This document shows, one piece after another, positions 1 through 6,456 of a stretch of 19,183 nucleotides of DNA; the first letter of the stretch is position 1; each line of letters opens with the position of its first letter. Location of the stretch: assembly GCA_003489165.1 (NCBI GenBank), contig DNJG01000128.1, forward strand, positions 1 to 19,183, read 5' to 3'. The notes under the pieces are model-generated. The model did not search any database. It saw only the letters and a program-made list of their open reading frames with translations, and was not told where the DNA came from. The translations under genes were made by a program, and so were the position numbers. The stretch comes from Nitrospinota bacterium (lineage in GTDB: Bacteria; Nitrospinota; Nitrospinia; UBA9942).

Positions 1-1
1 A

Positions 2-883
2 CTACAGCTAAAAAAGACAGGCAATGATATTGTTAATGTTGTCGGCGGGAGGGAGATTCATCCCATTAATGTGCGGGTTGGCGGTTTTTATCGTGTGCCG
101 ACAAAAAAAGAGCTAAATGCACTTGTTGAGAAATTGAAGTGGGCGAGGGATGCAGCCCTTGAGACAGTCAGATGGACTGCAAAATTTAATTTTCCTGAGT
201 TTGAGCAGGACTATGAATTTGTATCTTTGAGGCATCCCGATGAATATCCATTTAATGAAGGGAAGCTTGTCTCAAGTAAGGGGCTTGATATAAATATTAA
301 GGAGTATGAGCATCACTTTGAGGAGGAGCATGTCTCCCATTCCAATGCCCTACAATCCGTCCACAAGGAAAGGGGCGAATATTTTGCAGGACCACTTGCG
401 AGGTTTAATTTAAACTTTGATAAATTATCTCATATTGCTCAGGAGGCAGCGAAGGAAGTTGGAATCATGAAGGGAGTTTGTAATCCCTTCAAGAGTATTA
501 TTGTCCGCAGTATTGAGACTCTGTATGCGTGTGACGAGGCACTTAGGATTATAAATCAGTATGAGCCTCCTGAAAAATCTTGTATTGATGTAATACCCCG
601 TAAAGGCATCGGATTTGGATGCACTGAGGCTCCTCGCGGGCTTTTATACCACCGCTACAGCATTGGTGACGACGGCTTAATAAAAGACGCAAAGATTGTC
701 CCTCCTACATCTCAGAACCAGCGTATGATTGAAAACGACCTCCGCACTTTTGCCTCATCAAACATTAACCTGCCCAAAAATGAGCTTACATGGAAATGTG
801 AGCAGACTGTCAGAAATTACGACCCCTGCATCTCCTGCGCCACACACTTCTTAAAAATAGATTTTGAGGAAACAAAAACTTAA
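2..883 (+). CDS. NiFe hydrogenase large (alpha) subunit, group 3, 5'-truncated by window edge
   Basis: This is the C-terminal 293 codons of the catalytic subunit of a cytoplasmic [NiFe] hydrogenase, which splits or forms H2 at a Ni-Fe site. The reading frame is open to the left edge and contains GGREIHPINVRVGG, the conserved segment after the first nickel motif, so the GTG at 71 is not the start. The N-terminal RxCGxC ligands lie outside the window. The second nickel motif is present near the end as DPCISCATH. Before it come the conserved EAPRGLLYH and PPTSQNQ segments. The residues after the motif (FLKIDFEETKT) would be the tail removed by a maturation endopeptidase if this subunit is processed. 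The HSNALQS and GPLARFNLNF segments and the DPCISCATHFLK ending resemble group 3b bidirectional NADP-linked enzymes (sulfhydrogenase type), but MvhA- or HoxH-like membership cannot be excluded without the rest of the operon. Partner genes (small subunit, flavin and Fe-S subunits) would lie upstream. Confidence 0.93.
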   Translation, partial: LQLKKTGNDIVNVVGGREIHPINVRVGGFYRVPTKKELNALVEKLKWARDAALETVRWTAKFNFPEFEQDYEFVSLRHPDEYPFNEGKLVSSKGLDINIKEYEHHFEEEHVSHSNALQSVHKERGEYFAGPLARFNLNFDKLSHIAQEAAKEVGIMKGVCNPFKSIIVRSIETLYACDEALRIINQYEPPEKSCIDVIPRKGIGFGCTEAPRGLLYHRYSIGDDGLIKDAKIVPPTSQNQRMIENDLRTFASSNINLPKNELTWKCEQTVRNYDPCISCATHFLKIDFEETKT

Positions 884-886
884 TTT

Positions 887-976
887 AGCCACAGACTTAC
901 ACAGACTAAACAGAACAAAAATTTAATTAACCACAGATTAACACAGATTGACACAGATAAATGCAATTAACCCAGA
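887..976. repeat. Tandem CCACAGATTAACACAG-type words, partial older arm
   Basis: Directly after the hydrogenase stop, CCACAGACTTACACAGAC and, from about 930, CCACAGATTAACACAG followed by ATTGACACAGATAA form an array of roughly 11-base words. The same word family makes the arms of the element that follows. There is no matching reverse-complement arm immediately beside it, so it looks like an eroded or half copy. No coding potential was seen. Confidence 0.6.
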
Positions 977-1136
977 TTATGCATTAACTACAGATAAACA
1001 CAGGTAAACACTGATAAAACAAAAACTTATTATACTTCCTCTTTCACTTAAAAAGTGAAATATATCTTTTTCTAATTCATTGAATAACCTGTGTTAATCT
1101 GTGTTTACTTGTGTTTTCACGCATTTTTTGGATTTA
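977..1136 (-). repeat. ~160-bp palindromic dispersed element, copy A
   Basis: This stretch is the reverse complement of 7663-7823, with about 14 differences by eye over roughly 160 positions including one indel. Each copy is itself an imperfect palindrome. The outer arms carry words such as ACAGGTAAACAC and GTGTTAATCTGTGTTTAC. The centre is a perfect 8-bp stem, TTTCACTT (1042-1049) with AAGTGAAA (1053-1060). The outer edges read TGCATTAAC on one side and CACGCATTTTTTGG on the other. There is no ORF of useful length, so it cannot encode its own mobility. The right end runs straight into a DUF72 remnant, suggesting insertion or rearrangement at that gene. Confidence 0.85.
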
Positions 1137-1237
1137 TAAAAGAAGGCAAAGATGTCTATGTTTATTTCAATAATGATGCAAATGGCTATGCTGTAATAAA
1201 TGCAAAAGAGTTAATGAAAATAGTGAGTGTGAAATAG
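1130..1237 (+). pseudogene. DUF72-family protein C-terminal remnant (35 codons)
   Basis: The frame beginning GGA at 1130 reads GFIKEGKDVYVYFNNDANG and continues YAVINAKELMKIV to a TAG at 1235-1237. The VYVYFNNDxxGYAVxNA pattern is typical of the very C-terminus of DUF72 proteins (YecE-like, usually about 240-300 residues, function unproven). Nothing upstream in any frame resembles the rest of that family. The copy A repeat occupies the place where the remaining gene should be. No start codon or ribosome binding site is associated, so this is read as a decayed gene end and not a small gene. The family call rests on recognising the motif. Confidence 0.72.
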
Positions 1238-1253
1238 AAAAAAAGTGAAACTT

Positions 1254-1288
1254 CCTCTCCCCTTGTGGGAGAGGGTTGGGGTGAGGGG
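1254..1288. repeat. C/T-rich hairpin repeat (CCTCTCCC / GGGAGAGG), forms NUDIX gene leader
   Basis: CCTCTCCC at 1254-1261 pairs perfectly with GGGAGAGG at 1267-1274 across a five-base loop, followed by GTTGGGGTGAGGGG. From memory this matches a short intergenic repeat scattered through many bacterial genomes; no search was run. It is more G/C-rich than its surroundings. The trailing GAGGGG, about nine bases before the ATG at 1298, is the only Shine-Dalgarno-like sequence for the next gene, so the repeat seems to supply its ribosome binding site. Confidence 0.7.
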
Positions 1289-1297
1289 TTATTTTAA

Positions 1298-1750
1298 ATG
1301 AAGACTGAAAGGCAAATATCCTCTGGCGGTGTTGTATTCCACAGGATTGATGACAAAATAGAAATTGCCCTTATAGCTGTGAAAGGTGGCACTGTATGGT
1401 GCCTTCCAAAGGGTCTTCTTGAAAAAGGGGAGGGCTTAGCCCGTGCAGCCCATAGAGAGGTAAGAGAGGAGACAGGAGTAGATGGAAGAATTTTAAAACT
1501 AATAGACTATATCAAGTATTTTTATGCCCATAAGGATAAAGGCAAGACAATAAGATATTTAAAGATAGTCTATTTCTTTCTTATGGAATACACGAAAGGC
1601 AATGTAAGGAATCATGACTTGGAGGTTGATGAGTGCAAGTGGTTTCCCATAGATGATGCGATAAAGATGATTGAGTATGATGATGAGAAGGAGATACTAA
1701 AAAAGGCAAAGAGGATGATATTAAGGAAGCCCATCAGTGATATTACATAA
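1298..1750 (+). CDS. NUDIX hydrolase (MutT / Ap4A-hydrolase-like)
   Basis: A 150-residue cytoplasmic hydrolase of nucleoside diphosphates linked to another moiety. The full NUDIX box GX5EX7REUXEEXGU is present: G39, E45, R53-E54, E57-E58 and G60-V61, in the segment starting KGLLEKGEGL and ending REVREETGV. The preceding WCLPKG resembles the small MutT/Ap4A-type subfamily. Length is normal for a single-domain enzyme. Substrate cannot be told from sequence; dinucleoside polyphosphates, oxidised nucleotides or nucleotide sugars are all possible. The start ATG follows a GAGGGG provided by the hairpin repeat. The last 8 bases overlap the 3' end of the convergent anion transporter gene, so the two transcripts share an antisense overlap. 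Confidence 0.93.
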   Translation: MKTERQISSGGVVFHRIDDKIEIALIAVKGGTVWCLPKGLLEKGEGLARAAHREVREETGVDGRILKLIDYIKYFYAHKDKGKTIRYLKIVYFFLMEYTKGNVRNHDLEVDECKWFPIDDAIKMIEYDDEKEILKKAKRMILRKPISDIT

Positions 1751-3260
1751 GACCAAGAAGGGGACAGAGGATTCTTAGTCCAATTAATATAACAAAGAAA
1801 CTGATTATATCCAGCACAATACCTGCCCTTATCATGCTTGTAATGGGCACTCTTCCAGAGCCATAGACTATTGCATTTGACGGAGTAGAGACAGGGAGCA
1901 TGAATGCCATACTTGCACCGAGACATACACCTATTGCAGGCGGAATCCCGCTCACACCTGCTGTATTTGCCACAGAAATCATAAGAGGAACAAGCATATT
2001 CGACGTAGCGGTGTTTGATGTTACCTCTGTTGTAATAATTGCAAGTCCGATTGCTACTGCTGTGATTCCCCAGAGTGTATCCACTCCTGTAATTTTAAGA
2101 AGTATATTTCCCATGAAATCTGCAAGTTTTGTTGAGAACATCAGTCCGCCAAAGGAAAGCCCGCCACCAAATAATATTATTGTCCCCCAGTCTATCTTTA
2201 CTGCCTCACTCCATGTGATAGTAAATTTCCTGTTTTTCCAGTCAACAGGTGTGAGGAATAATATGAGAACAGCTATTAGTGATACAACCTCTTCATGTAT
2301 ATGGGCATCAAGTAATTTATAGATATTTGATTCAGTGCCAAATATAGCAGCTACTATTCCGGGCAATATCCAGAGGGTAATTGCAATTATAAAGGCAGCA
2401 AGTGTATTTTTCTGTCCTCTTGTCCATGTCCCCATTTCAGTCCTCCTTTGTTTTATAAAATCTGATAACCCTTTTATTTCTTTTATAGGGGGCTTATAAA
2501 TTGAAAACATGTATATAAGCATTAAAAATATCATAGTAATCATTATTGGGAATGCCATAGTCATCCATAAGAAGAAGGGAATTTTTACCCCGATAATCTT
2601 ATCTATCATGCCTATTCCTATAAGATTTGGCGGTGTTCCTATCGGTGTCCCTATGCCTCCAATAAGTGCGGCATAGGCGATAGTTAGCAGGAGTCCCACT
2701 TCAAACCTTGACCTTCCGCCTCCTGAAAGTTGATTGACAGTTGCCAATATTCCTAATGTAATGGGATACATCATTGCAGTGGTAGCACTATCACTTATCC
2801 ACATCGAAATAAATGCAGGTATAATTGCAATTGCAAAAAATACCCTGTAATAACTGTTGCCGACCCATGATAGAGAAAGGATGCTTAATGCTATGCGGTA
2901 ATCAAGTTTATGTGCCTTCATAGCCTCTGCAAGCATGAAGCTTCCAATGAATAGAAATATTATGGGATGGGCAAATGGGGCAAATACAGTTTGAGATTTT
3001 GCAACCCCTAAAATAACGCAGAGTATAGCACCAAGAATAGCAGTAACAGGTATTGGTATTGCCTCACCAACCCAGTAAATTAAAACAATACCAAGGACAG
3101 CACTTAACCTGTGTGCCTCAGTGGGGAGGAAGGGCATAGGAGTGAGGAGGATTATAAGAAAGACAATAGGACCAAGGAAGAGACTTATTGTCTTTCTATA
3201 CAGTTCAAATTTCCTCTCCCCCTCAGAAATCACCTCTTCTATTTCGTAGTGTTCAGACAT
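1743..3260 (-). CDS. SLC13 / DASS-family anion:Na+ symporter
   Basis: A 505-residue inner-membrane transporter of the divalent anion:sodium symporter family, which imports dicarboxylates, citrate, sulfate or similar anions. About 11-12 hydrophobic segments follow a charged cytoplasmic N-terminus of about 25 residues. Family signatures are GTPIGTPPNLIGIG (about 204-217) and the second SNT motif in TSNTATSNMLVPL (S415-N416-T417). The first SNT motif is altered to SDS (S156-D157-S158, within WISDSATTAMM), where family members usually carry Asn and Thr. This could change ion or substrate handling. The ATG at 3260 has no clear Shine-Dalgarno; a TATAAT on the minus strand (3266-3271) lies only five bases upstream. 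The gene overlaps the convergent NUDIX gene by 8 bp. Substrate is unassigned; aconitase and malate dehydrogenase elsewhere in the window are too far away to argue for citrate or malate. Confidence 0.9.
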   Translation of the reverse strand: MSEHYEIEEVISEGERKFELYRKTISLFLGPIVFLIILLTPMPFLPTEAHRLSAVLGIVLIYWVGEAIPIPVTAILGAILCVILGVAKSQTVFAPFAHPIIFLFIGSFMLAEAMKAHKLDYRIALSILSLSWVGNSYYRVFFAIAIIPAFISMWISDSATTAMMYPITLGILATVNQLSGGGRSRFEVGLLLTIAYAALIGGIGTPIGTPPNLIGIGMIDKIIGVKIPFFLWMTMAFPIMITMIFLMLIYMFSIYKPPIKEIKGLSDFIKQRRTEMGTWTRGQKNTLAAFIIAITLWILPGIVAAIFGTESNIYKLLDAHIHEEVVSLIAVLILFLTPVDWKNRKFTITWSEAVKIDWGTIILFGGGLSFGGLMFSTKLADFMGNILLKITGVDTLWGITAVAIGLAIITTEVTSNTATSNMLVPLMISVANTAGVSGIPPAIGVCLGASMAFMLPVSTPSNAIVYGSGRVPITSMIRAGIVLDIISFFVILIGLRILCPLLGLM

Positions 3261-3268
3261 GAATAATT

Positions 3269-3362
3269 ATAGTAGGCAGTATGCAGTAAGCAGTAGGCAG
3301 TATGCTATACAATGGTCTGATATAATTGCTTACTGCTTACTCCTTACTTCTTACTTTATTGT
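3269..3362. repeat. Imperfect palindrome of AGTANGC heptamers
   Basis: The left arm (3269-3305) is built of 7-base words such as GTAGGCA, GTATGCA and GTAAGCA. The right arm (about 3325-3362) reads TTGCTTACTGCTTACTCCTT and onward, the reverse complement of the same words. The loop is about 20 bases. It fills the entire spacer between the transporter start and the nadA stop, ending two bases before the stop codon. It could fold as a long hairpin on either strand and serve as nadA terminator. Confidence 0.8.
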
Positions 3363-3363
3363 T

Positions 3364-4284
3364 TTAGTCCCTCGGTATCTCAAGCATCCTGTCAAGCGCC
3401 CTTTTGGCTGGGATTCTTATTTCTTCCGGAACTTTGACTATATTTTCCATGTCCCGTATGCCGGTATATACATCCTCAAGGGTTGTAAGTTTCATGTTGG
3501 GGCATATCAGCTTGTTGGAGCATAGGTAGAATTTTTTTTGAGGGTTTTCTTTCTTCAGCTTGTATAATATCCCCATTTCAGTTCCGATTATAAACTCTTT
3601 TGCATCGGATTCTTTTGCATATTTATACATCCCCGATGTGCTGCAGATATGGTCAGCAAGGTCAAGGACTTCAGGTGTGCATTCAGGATGGGCTACGAAT
3701 TTTGCATTAGGATGTTGTTTCTTCATATCAAGCACATCGGATGGCTTAAGATACTGATGGGTGGGGCAGAATCCTTTCCAAGGGATAACCTCTTTTTTTG
3801 TAAATCTTGCAGTATACATTGATAGATTCATATCAGGAATCATCAAGACCCTATCTCCCTTGACAGAATTAACAACCTTTACAGCATTTGCAGATGTGCA
3901 GCATATATCACTCTCCGCCTTTACATCTGCAGATGAATTTACATAGCAGACAACAGGGATACCCGGCAGTTCCCTCTTTTTTTCTATTAATTTTTCAACT
4001 GTCACCATGTCAGCCATTGGGCATCCTGCCTCAATCCTTGGAAGGATGACTGTCTTATCAGGTGAAAGTATGGAGGCACTCTCAGCCATGAAGTGGACGC
4101 CGCAGAAGACAATGACCTCTGCATCGGTCTTTGCCGCTATCTGGCTCAATGCAAGGGAATCCCCCGTTACATCTGCAATCTCCTGTATCTCATCCCTTTG
4201 ATAATTATGGGCGAGCATTATGCCGTTCTTTTCCTTCAGGAGTTTCCTTATCTCTTGCTGTAGTTCAGAAATTTTGCTTGACAT
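3364..4284 (-). CDS. nadA: Quinolinate synthase A
   Basis: NadA condenses iminoaspartate with dihydroxyacetone phosphate to quinolinate, the second step of de novo NAD synthesis, using an oxygen-sensitive [4Fe-4S] cluster in the cytoplasm. The protein is 306 residues, normal for the short three-domain form. The three cluster cysteines are C88 (EAGCPMADM), C173 (WKGFCPTH) and C261 (LICPNM). Other signatures are LAHNYQ near the N-terminus, YVNSSADVKAESD, CTSANAVKVV and HPEC. No aspartate oxidase (nadB) or nadC is beside it, so the partners are elsewhere. The ATG at 4284 has no Shine-Dalgarno, and a good promoter ends only seven bases before it, implying a leaderless or near-leaderless message. 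The start is still favoured because the first 20 residues form the usual N-terminal helix. Confidence 0.96.
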   Translation of the reverse strand: MSSKISELQQEIRKLLKEKNGIMLAHNYQRDEIQEIADVTGDSLALSQIAAKTDAEVIVFCGVHFMAESASILSPDKTVILPRIEAGCPMADMVTVEKLIEKKRELPGIPVVCYVNSSADVKAESDICCTSANAVKVVNSVKGDRVLMIPDMNLSMYTARFTKKEVIPWKGFCPTHQYLKPSDVLDMKKQHPNAKFVAHPECTPEVLDLADHICSTSGMYKYAKESDAKEFIIGTEMGILYKLKKENPQKKFYLCSNKLICPNMKLTTLEDVYTGIRDMENIVKVPEEIRIPAKRALDRMLEIPRD

Positions 4285-4291
4285 GCTTTAA

Positions 4292-4320
4292 ATTATCTCA
4301 TATCATTAATACTTTAACAA
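4292..4320 (-). promoter_or_regulatory. Putative sigma-70 promoter of nadA
   Basis: On the minus strand, TTGTTA (4315-4320) and GATAAT (4292-4297) are separated by 17 bases, with TGA directly before the -10 hexamer, an extended -10 arrangement. Only seven bases separate the -10 box from the ATG, so transcription should begin at or one base before the start codon. It lies in the 58-base divergent spacer shared with rplM. Prediction from pattern only. Confidence 0.5.
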
Positions 4321-4342
4321 ATTAAAAATAGAGAGGTTTTTT

Positions 4343-4777
4343 ATGAGGACATTTTCAGCCAAAAAAGAAGAGGTAAATAGCAAATGGCATCTGATTGATG
4401 CAGATGGCAAGGTATTGGGCAGGCTTGCAAGTAAAATTGCAAATATACTGAGGGGGAAGAATAAGCCTATCTATACACCCCATGTAGATACAGGCGACCA
4501 TGTAGTTGTAATAAATGCAGAAAAGATTGTCTTGACCGGGAAAAAGCTTCAGGACAAGGTATATTACCGTCATTCAAATTATCCGGGTGGTTTGAAATCC
4601 ACTACTGCAGAAAAGTTATTAAAAAAGAGAGCTTCTTCATTAATAGAAATAGCAGTAAAAGGCATGCTCCCAAGGAATACTCTCGGCAGGGCGATGTTTA
4701 AAAAACTGAAGGTGTATCCTTCAAAGGAACATCCTCATACTGCCCAGAATCCAGAGGTAATGGAGTTAAAGGATTAA
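4343..4777 (+). CDS. rplM: 50S ribosomal protein L13
   Basis: A 144-residue primary-binding protein of the large ribosomal subunit, full length for the family. Signatures are WHLIDADGKVLGRLAS near the N-terminus, the GDHVVVINAEKI strand, YYRHSNYPGGLK, and VKGMLPRNTLGRAMFKKLKVY toward the C-terminus (here split only for description). The ATG follows AGAGAGG with a six-base spacer. It is the first gene of a plus-strand cluster and is followed eight bases later by rpsI, its conserved partner in most bacteria. It diverges from nadA; no convincing promoter of its own was identified in the 58-base gap. Confidence 0.98.
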   Translation: MRTFSAKKEEVNSKWHLIDADGKVLGRLASKIANILRGKNKPIYTPHVDTGDHVVVINAEKIVLTGKKLQDKVYYRHSNYPGGLKSTTAEKLLKKRASSLIEIAVKGMLPRNTLGRAMFKKLKVYPSKEHPHTAQNPEVMELKD

Positions 4778-4785
4778 GGAGGATT

Positions 4786-5178
4786 ATGGAATTAGAAAAA
4801 TTTTACGGCACAGGCAAGAGAAAAAATGCCATAGCAAGAGTCTGGATGCAGATTGGCAATGGCAAGATTATTGTGAATGAAAAGCCTATTAATGATTTTT
4901 TTGGAAGAGGGAATGCTGTTGCACTTGCAACCCAATCATTGGAAGAAACTGATACCCTGAGTAAATTTGATGTAAAGGTAAGTGTTCAGGGGGGTGGAAC
5001 AATGGGGCAGGCAGGTGCGATAAGGCACGGCATAGCCAATGCCCTTCTCCATGCAAATCCAAATTTAAGGCTTGTATTGAAAAAGGCGGGTTTCCTGACA
5101 AGGGATTCCAGAATAAAAGAGAGAAAGAAGTACGGACAGAAGGGTGCAAGAAAGAGATTCCAGTTCTCTAAGAGATAA
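4786..5178 (+). CDS. rpsI: 30S ribosomal protein S9
   Basis: A 130-residue small-subunit protein whose C-terminal tail reaches the P-site tRNA. It shows the family hallmarks: YGTGKRKNAIARVW at the N-terminus, QGGGTMGQAGAIRHGIA in the middle, LTRDSRIKERKKYGQKGAR, and the invariant ending QFSKR. Length is normal. AAGGAGG starting in the rplM stop codon region gives a strong Shine-Dalgarno, so it is co-transcribed with rplM. Downstream lies a 130-base palindrome before argC. Confidence 0.98.
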   Translation: MELEKFYGTGKRKNAIARVWMQIGNGKIIVNEKPINDFFGRGNAVALATQSLEETDTLSKFDVKVSVQGGGTMGQAGAIRHGIANALLHANPNLRLVLKKAGFLTRDSRIKERKKYGQKGARKRFQFSKR

Positions 5179-5310
5179 TCAATAATAACCAATAACCAGT
5201 AATCAATAACAAACACCAAATAATAATCAATAACCAAGCCGTAGAAATTTGGTTATTGGAATTTGGTTATTGGTGATTGATTGGTTATTGGAATTTGGTT
5301 ATTGGTGATT
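5179..5310. repeat. Palindrome of AATAACCA / TTGGTTATT words with a perfect 30-bp tandem duplication
   Basis: The left arm carries words like ATAACCA, ATCAATA and ACCAATA. The right arm carries TTGGTTATTGG and TTGGTGATT. The core stem CAATAACCAA (5228-5237) pairs perfectly with TTGGTTATTG (5249-5258) across an 11-base loop. The right arm contains a 30-base unit repeated exactly at 5249-5278 and 5281-5310 with two bases between. The second unit ends one base before the argC ATG. The same word family recurs at 10732-10867. Confidence 0.88.
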
Positions 5311-5311
5311 A

Positions 5312-6355
5312 ATGATTAAAGTAGGAATTCTTGGTGCAAGCGGTTATACAGGTTTAGAACTGATAAGGATACTCCTTAATCATCCTCATGTGAAAATATC
5401 TGTAGTTACATCTGAAAAATATTCCGGAAATAAAATCAGTGATGTTTTTCCTTTCTTTAAAGGACATTTAGATTTAAAATACGAATCCCTTTCCCCCGAA
5501 GAAGTATCAAAAAAATGCGATTTTGTTTTTTCTGCCCTTCCTCACAAGGCATCAATGTCTGCAGTTCCGCCACTATTGAAGGCAGGCAAAAAGGTTGTTG
5601 ACCTCAGTGCAGACTTCAGGCTTAAATCTCCTTCAACTTATAAAGATTGGTATAAAGAGGAGCATAAAAATCCTGAACTGTTAAATTCGGCAGTTTATGG
5701 CCTTCCAGAGTTGAAGAGAGAAAGGATAAAGAGTGTAAATCTTGTTGCAAATCCCGGATGTTATCCGACAAGTGTTATACTTGCATTAGCTCCGCTGTTA
5801 AAAGGAAATATAATTGATACAGATTCAATTATTGTAGATTCAAAGTCAGGTGTTACAGGGGCAGGGAGAAAGGTTGAGGAGGCACTCCTCTTTTCTGAGT
5901 GTAATGATAATTTTAAAGCATATAACATTGCATCACACAGACATACGCCAGAGATGGAGCAGGAGATAAGCGAGGTTGCCAAAAAGGCTGTTAAAATAAC
6001 CTTTACACCGCATCTTTTACCTGTAAACAGGGGGATTTTAAGCACTATCTATTGCTCCCCTCTAAATAAAAATTTAGCATCGGAAGATATTTTAAAAATA
6101 TATGAAGATTTCTATAAAGGGGAAAGGTTTGTGAGAATTCTTGGAATAGGAAAATCTCCTCAAACCCATCATGTCCTTGGCTCAAATTACTGTGATATTG
6201 GTTTTCAGATGGATAAAAGGACAGGAAAGATAATTATTGTGTCTGTGATTGACAACCTTGTTAAAGGTGCGTCGGGTCAGGCAGTTCAAAATATGAATAT
6301 TATGCTTGGTTTTAAGGAGGATACGGCTTTAGAAGGAGTTGGAATTTTTCCATAA
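5312..6355 (+). CDS. argC: N-acetyl-gamma-glutamyl-phosphate reductase
   Basis: Catalyses the NADPH-dependent reduction of N-acetylglutamyl phosphate to the semialdehyde, third step of arginine biosynthesis. The 347 residues match the usual type-1 enzyme. The N-terminal GASGYTGLEL is the NADP-binding loop, the catalytic cysteine is C150 in ANPGCYPTS, and the conserved histidine pair lies in SHRHTPEMEQE (about 209-211). DNLVKGASGQAVQNMN closes the protein. The ATG at 5312 is fixed by an in-frame TGA at 5306-5308. The start codon directly abuts the palindromic repeat, leaving only GGTG in the repeat arm as a weak Shine-Dalgarno, which would be paired if the hairpin forms. argJ follows after another palindrome. 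Confidence 0.97.
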   Translation: MIKVGILGASGYTGLELIRILLNHPHVKISVVTSEKYSGNKISDVFPFFKGHLDLKYESLSPEEVSKKCDFVFSALPHKASMSAVPPLLKAGKKVVDLSADFRLKSPSTYKDWYKEEHKNPELLNSAVYGLPELKRERIKSVNLVANPGCYPTSVILALAPLLKGNIIDTDSIIVDSKSGVTGAGRKVEEALLFSECNDNFKAYNIASHRHTPEMEQEISEVAKKAVKITFTPHLLPVNRGILSTIYCSPLNKNLASEDILKIYEDFYKGERFVRILGIGKSPQTHHVLGSNYCDIGFQMDKRTGKIIIVSVIDNLVKGASGQAVQNMNIMLGFKEDTALEGVGIFP

Positions 6356-6365
6356 GAACAAAGAC

Positions 6366-6447
6366 TTGATTAATCCGCAGATTACACAGATTTTTAAAAA
6401 AATATTTTGTTTTAATCTGCGATAATCTGCGAAATCTGTGGATAAAA
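6366..6447. repeat. Imperfect palindrome of CGCAGATT / CACAGATT words
   Basis: The left arm reads AATCCGCAGATTACACAGAT (6372-6391). The right arm holds AATCTGCG, AATCTGCG and AATCTGTGG (6413-6442), the reverse complement of the same words, around an A/T-only loop. It occupies nearly all of the argC-argJ spacer and ends just before the argJ Shine-Dalgarno (AAAGGA). It is related in sequence to the CACAGATT arms of the two ~160-bp element copies. Confidence 0.78.
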
Positions 6448-6456
6448 GGATTTTTT

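Noticed and set aside
71..883. GTG at 71 as start of the hydrogenase gene
   Set aside because: The frame is open to base 2 and encodes the conserved GGREIHPINV segment before this codon, so the gene is simply cut by the window edge.
977..1136. Insertion sequence
   Set aside because: At about 160 bp with no transposase frame it cannot be an autonomous IS; kept as a non-autonomous palindromic repeat.
3269..3362. CRISPR array from heptamer repeats
   Set aside because: Units are 7 bases with no unique spacers and the second half is the reverse complement of the first; no cas genes are nearby.
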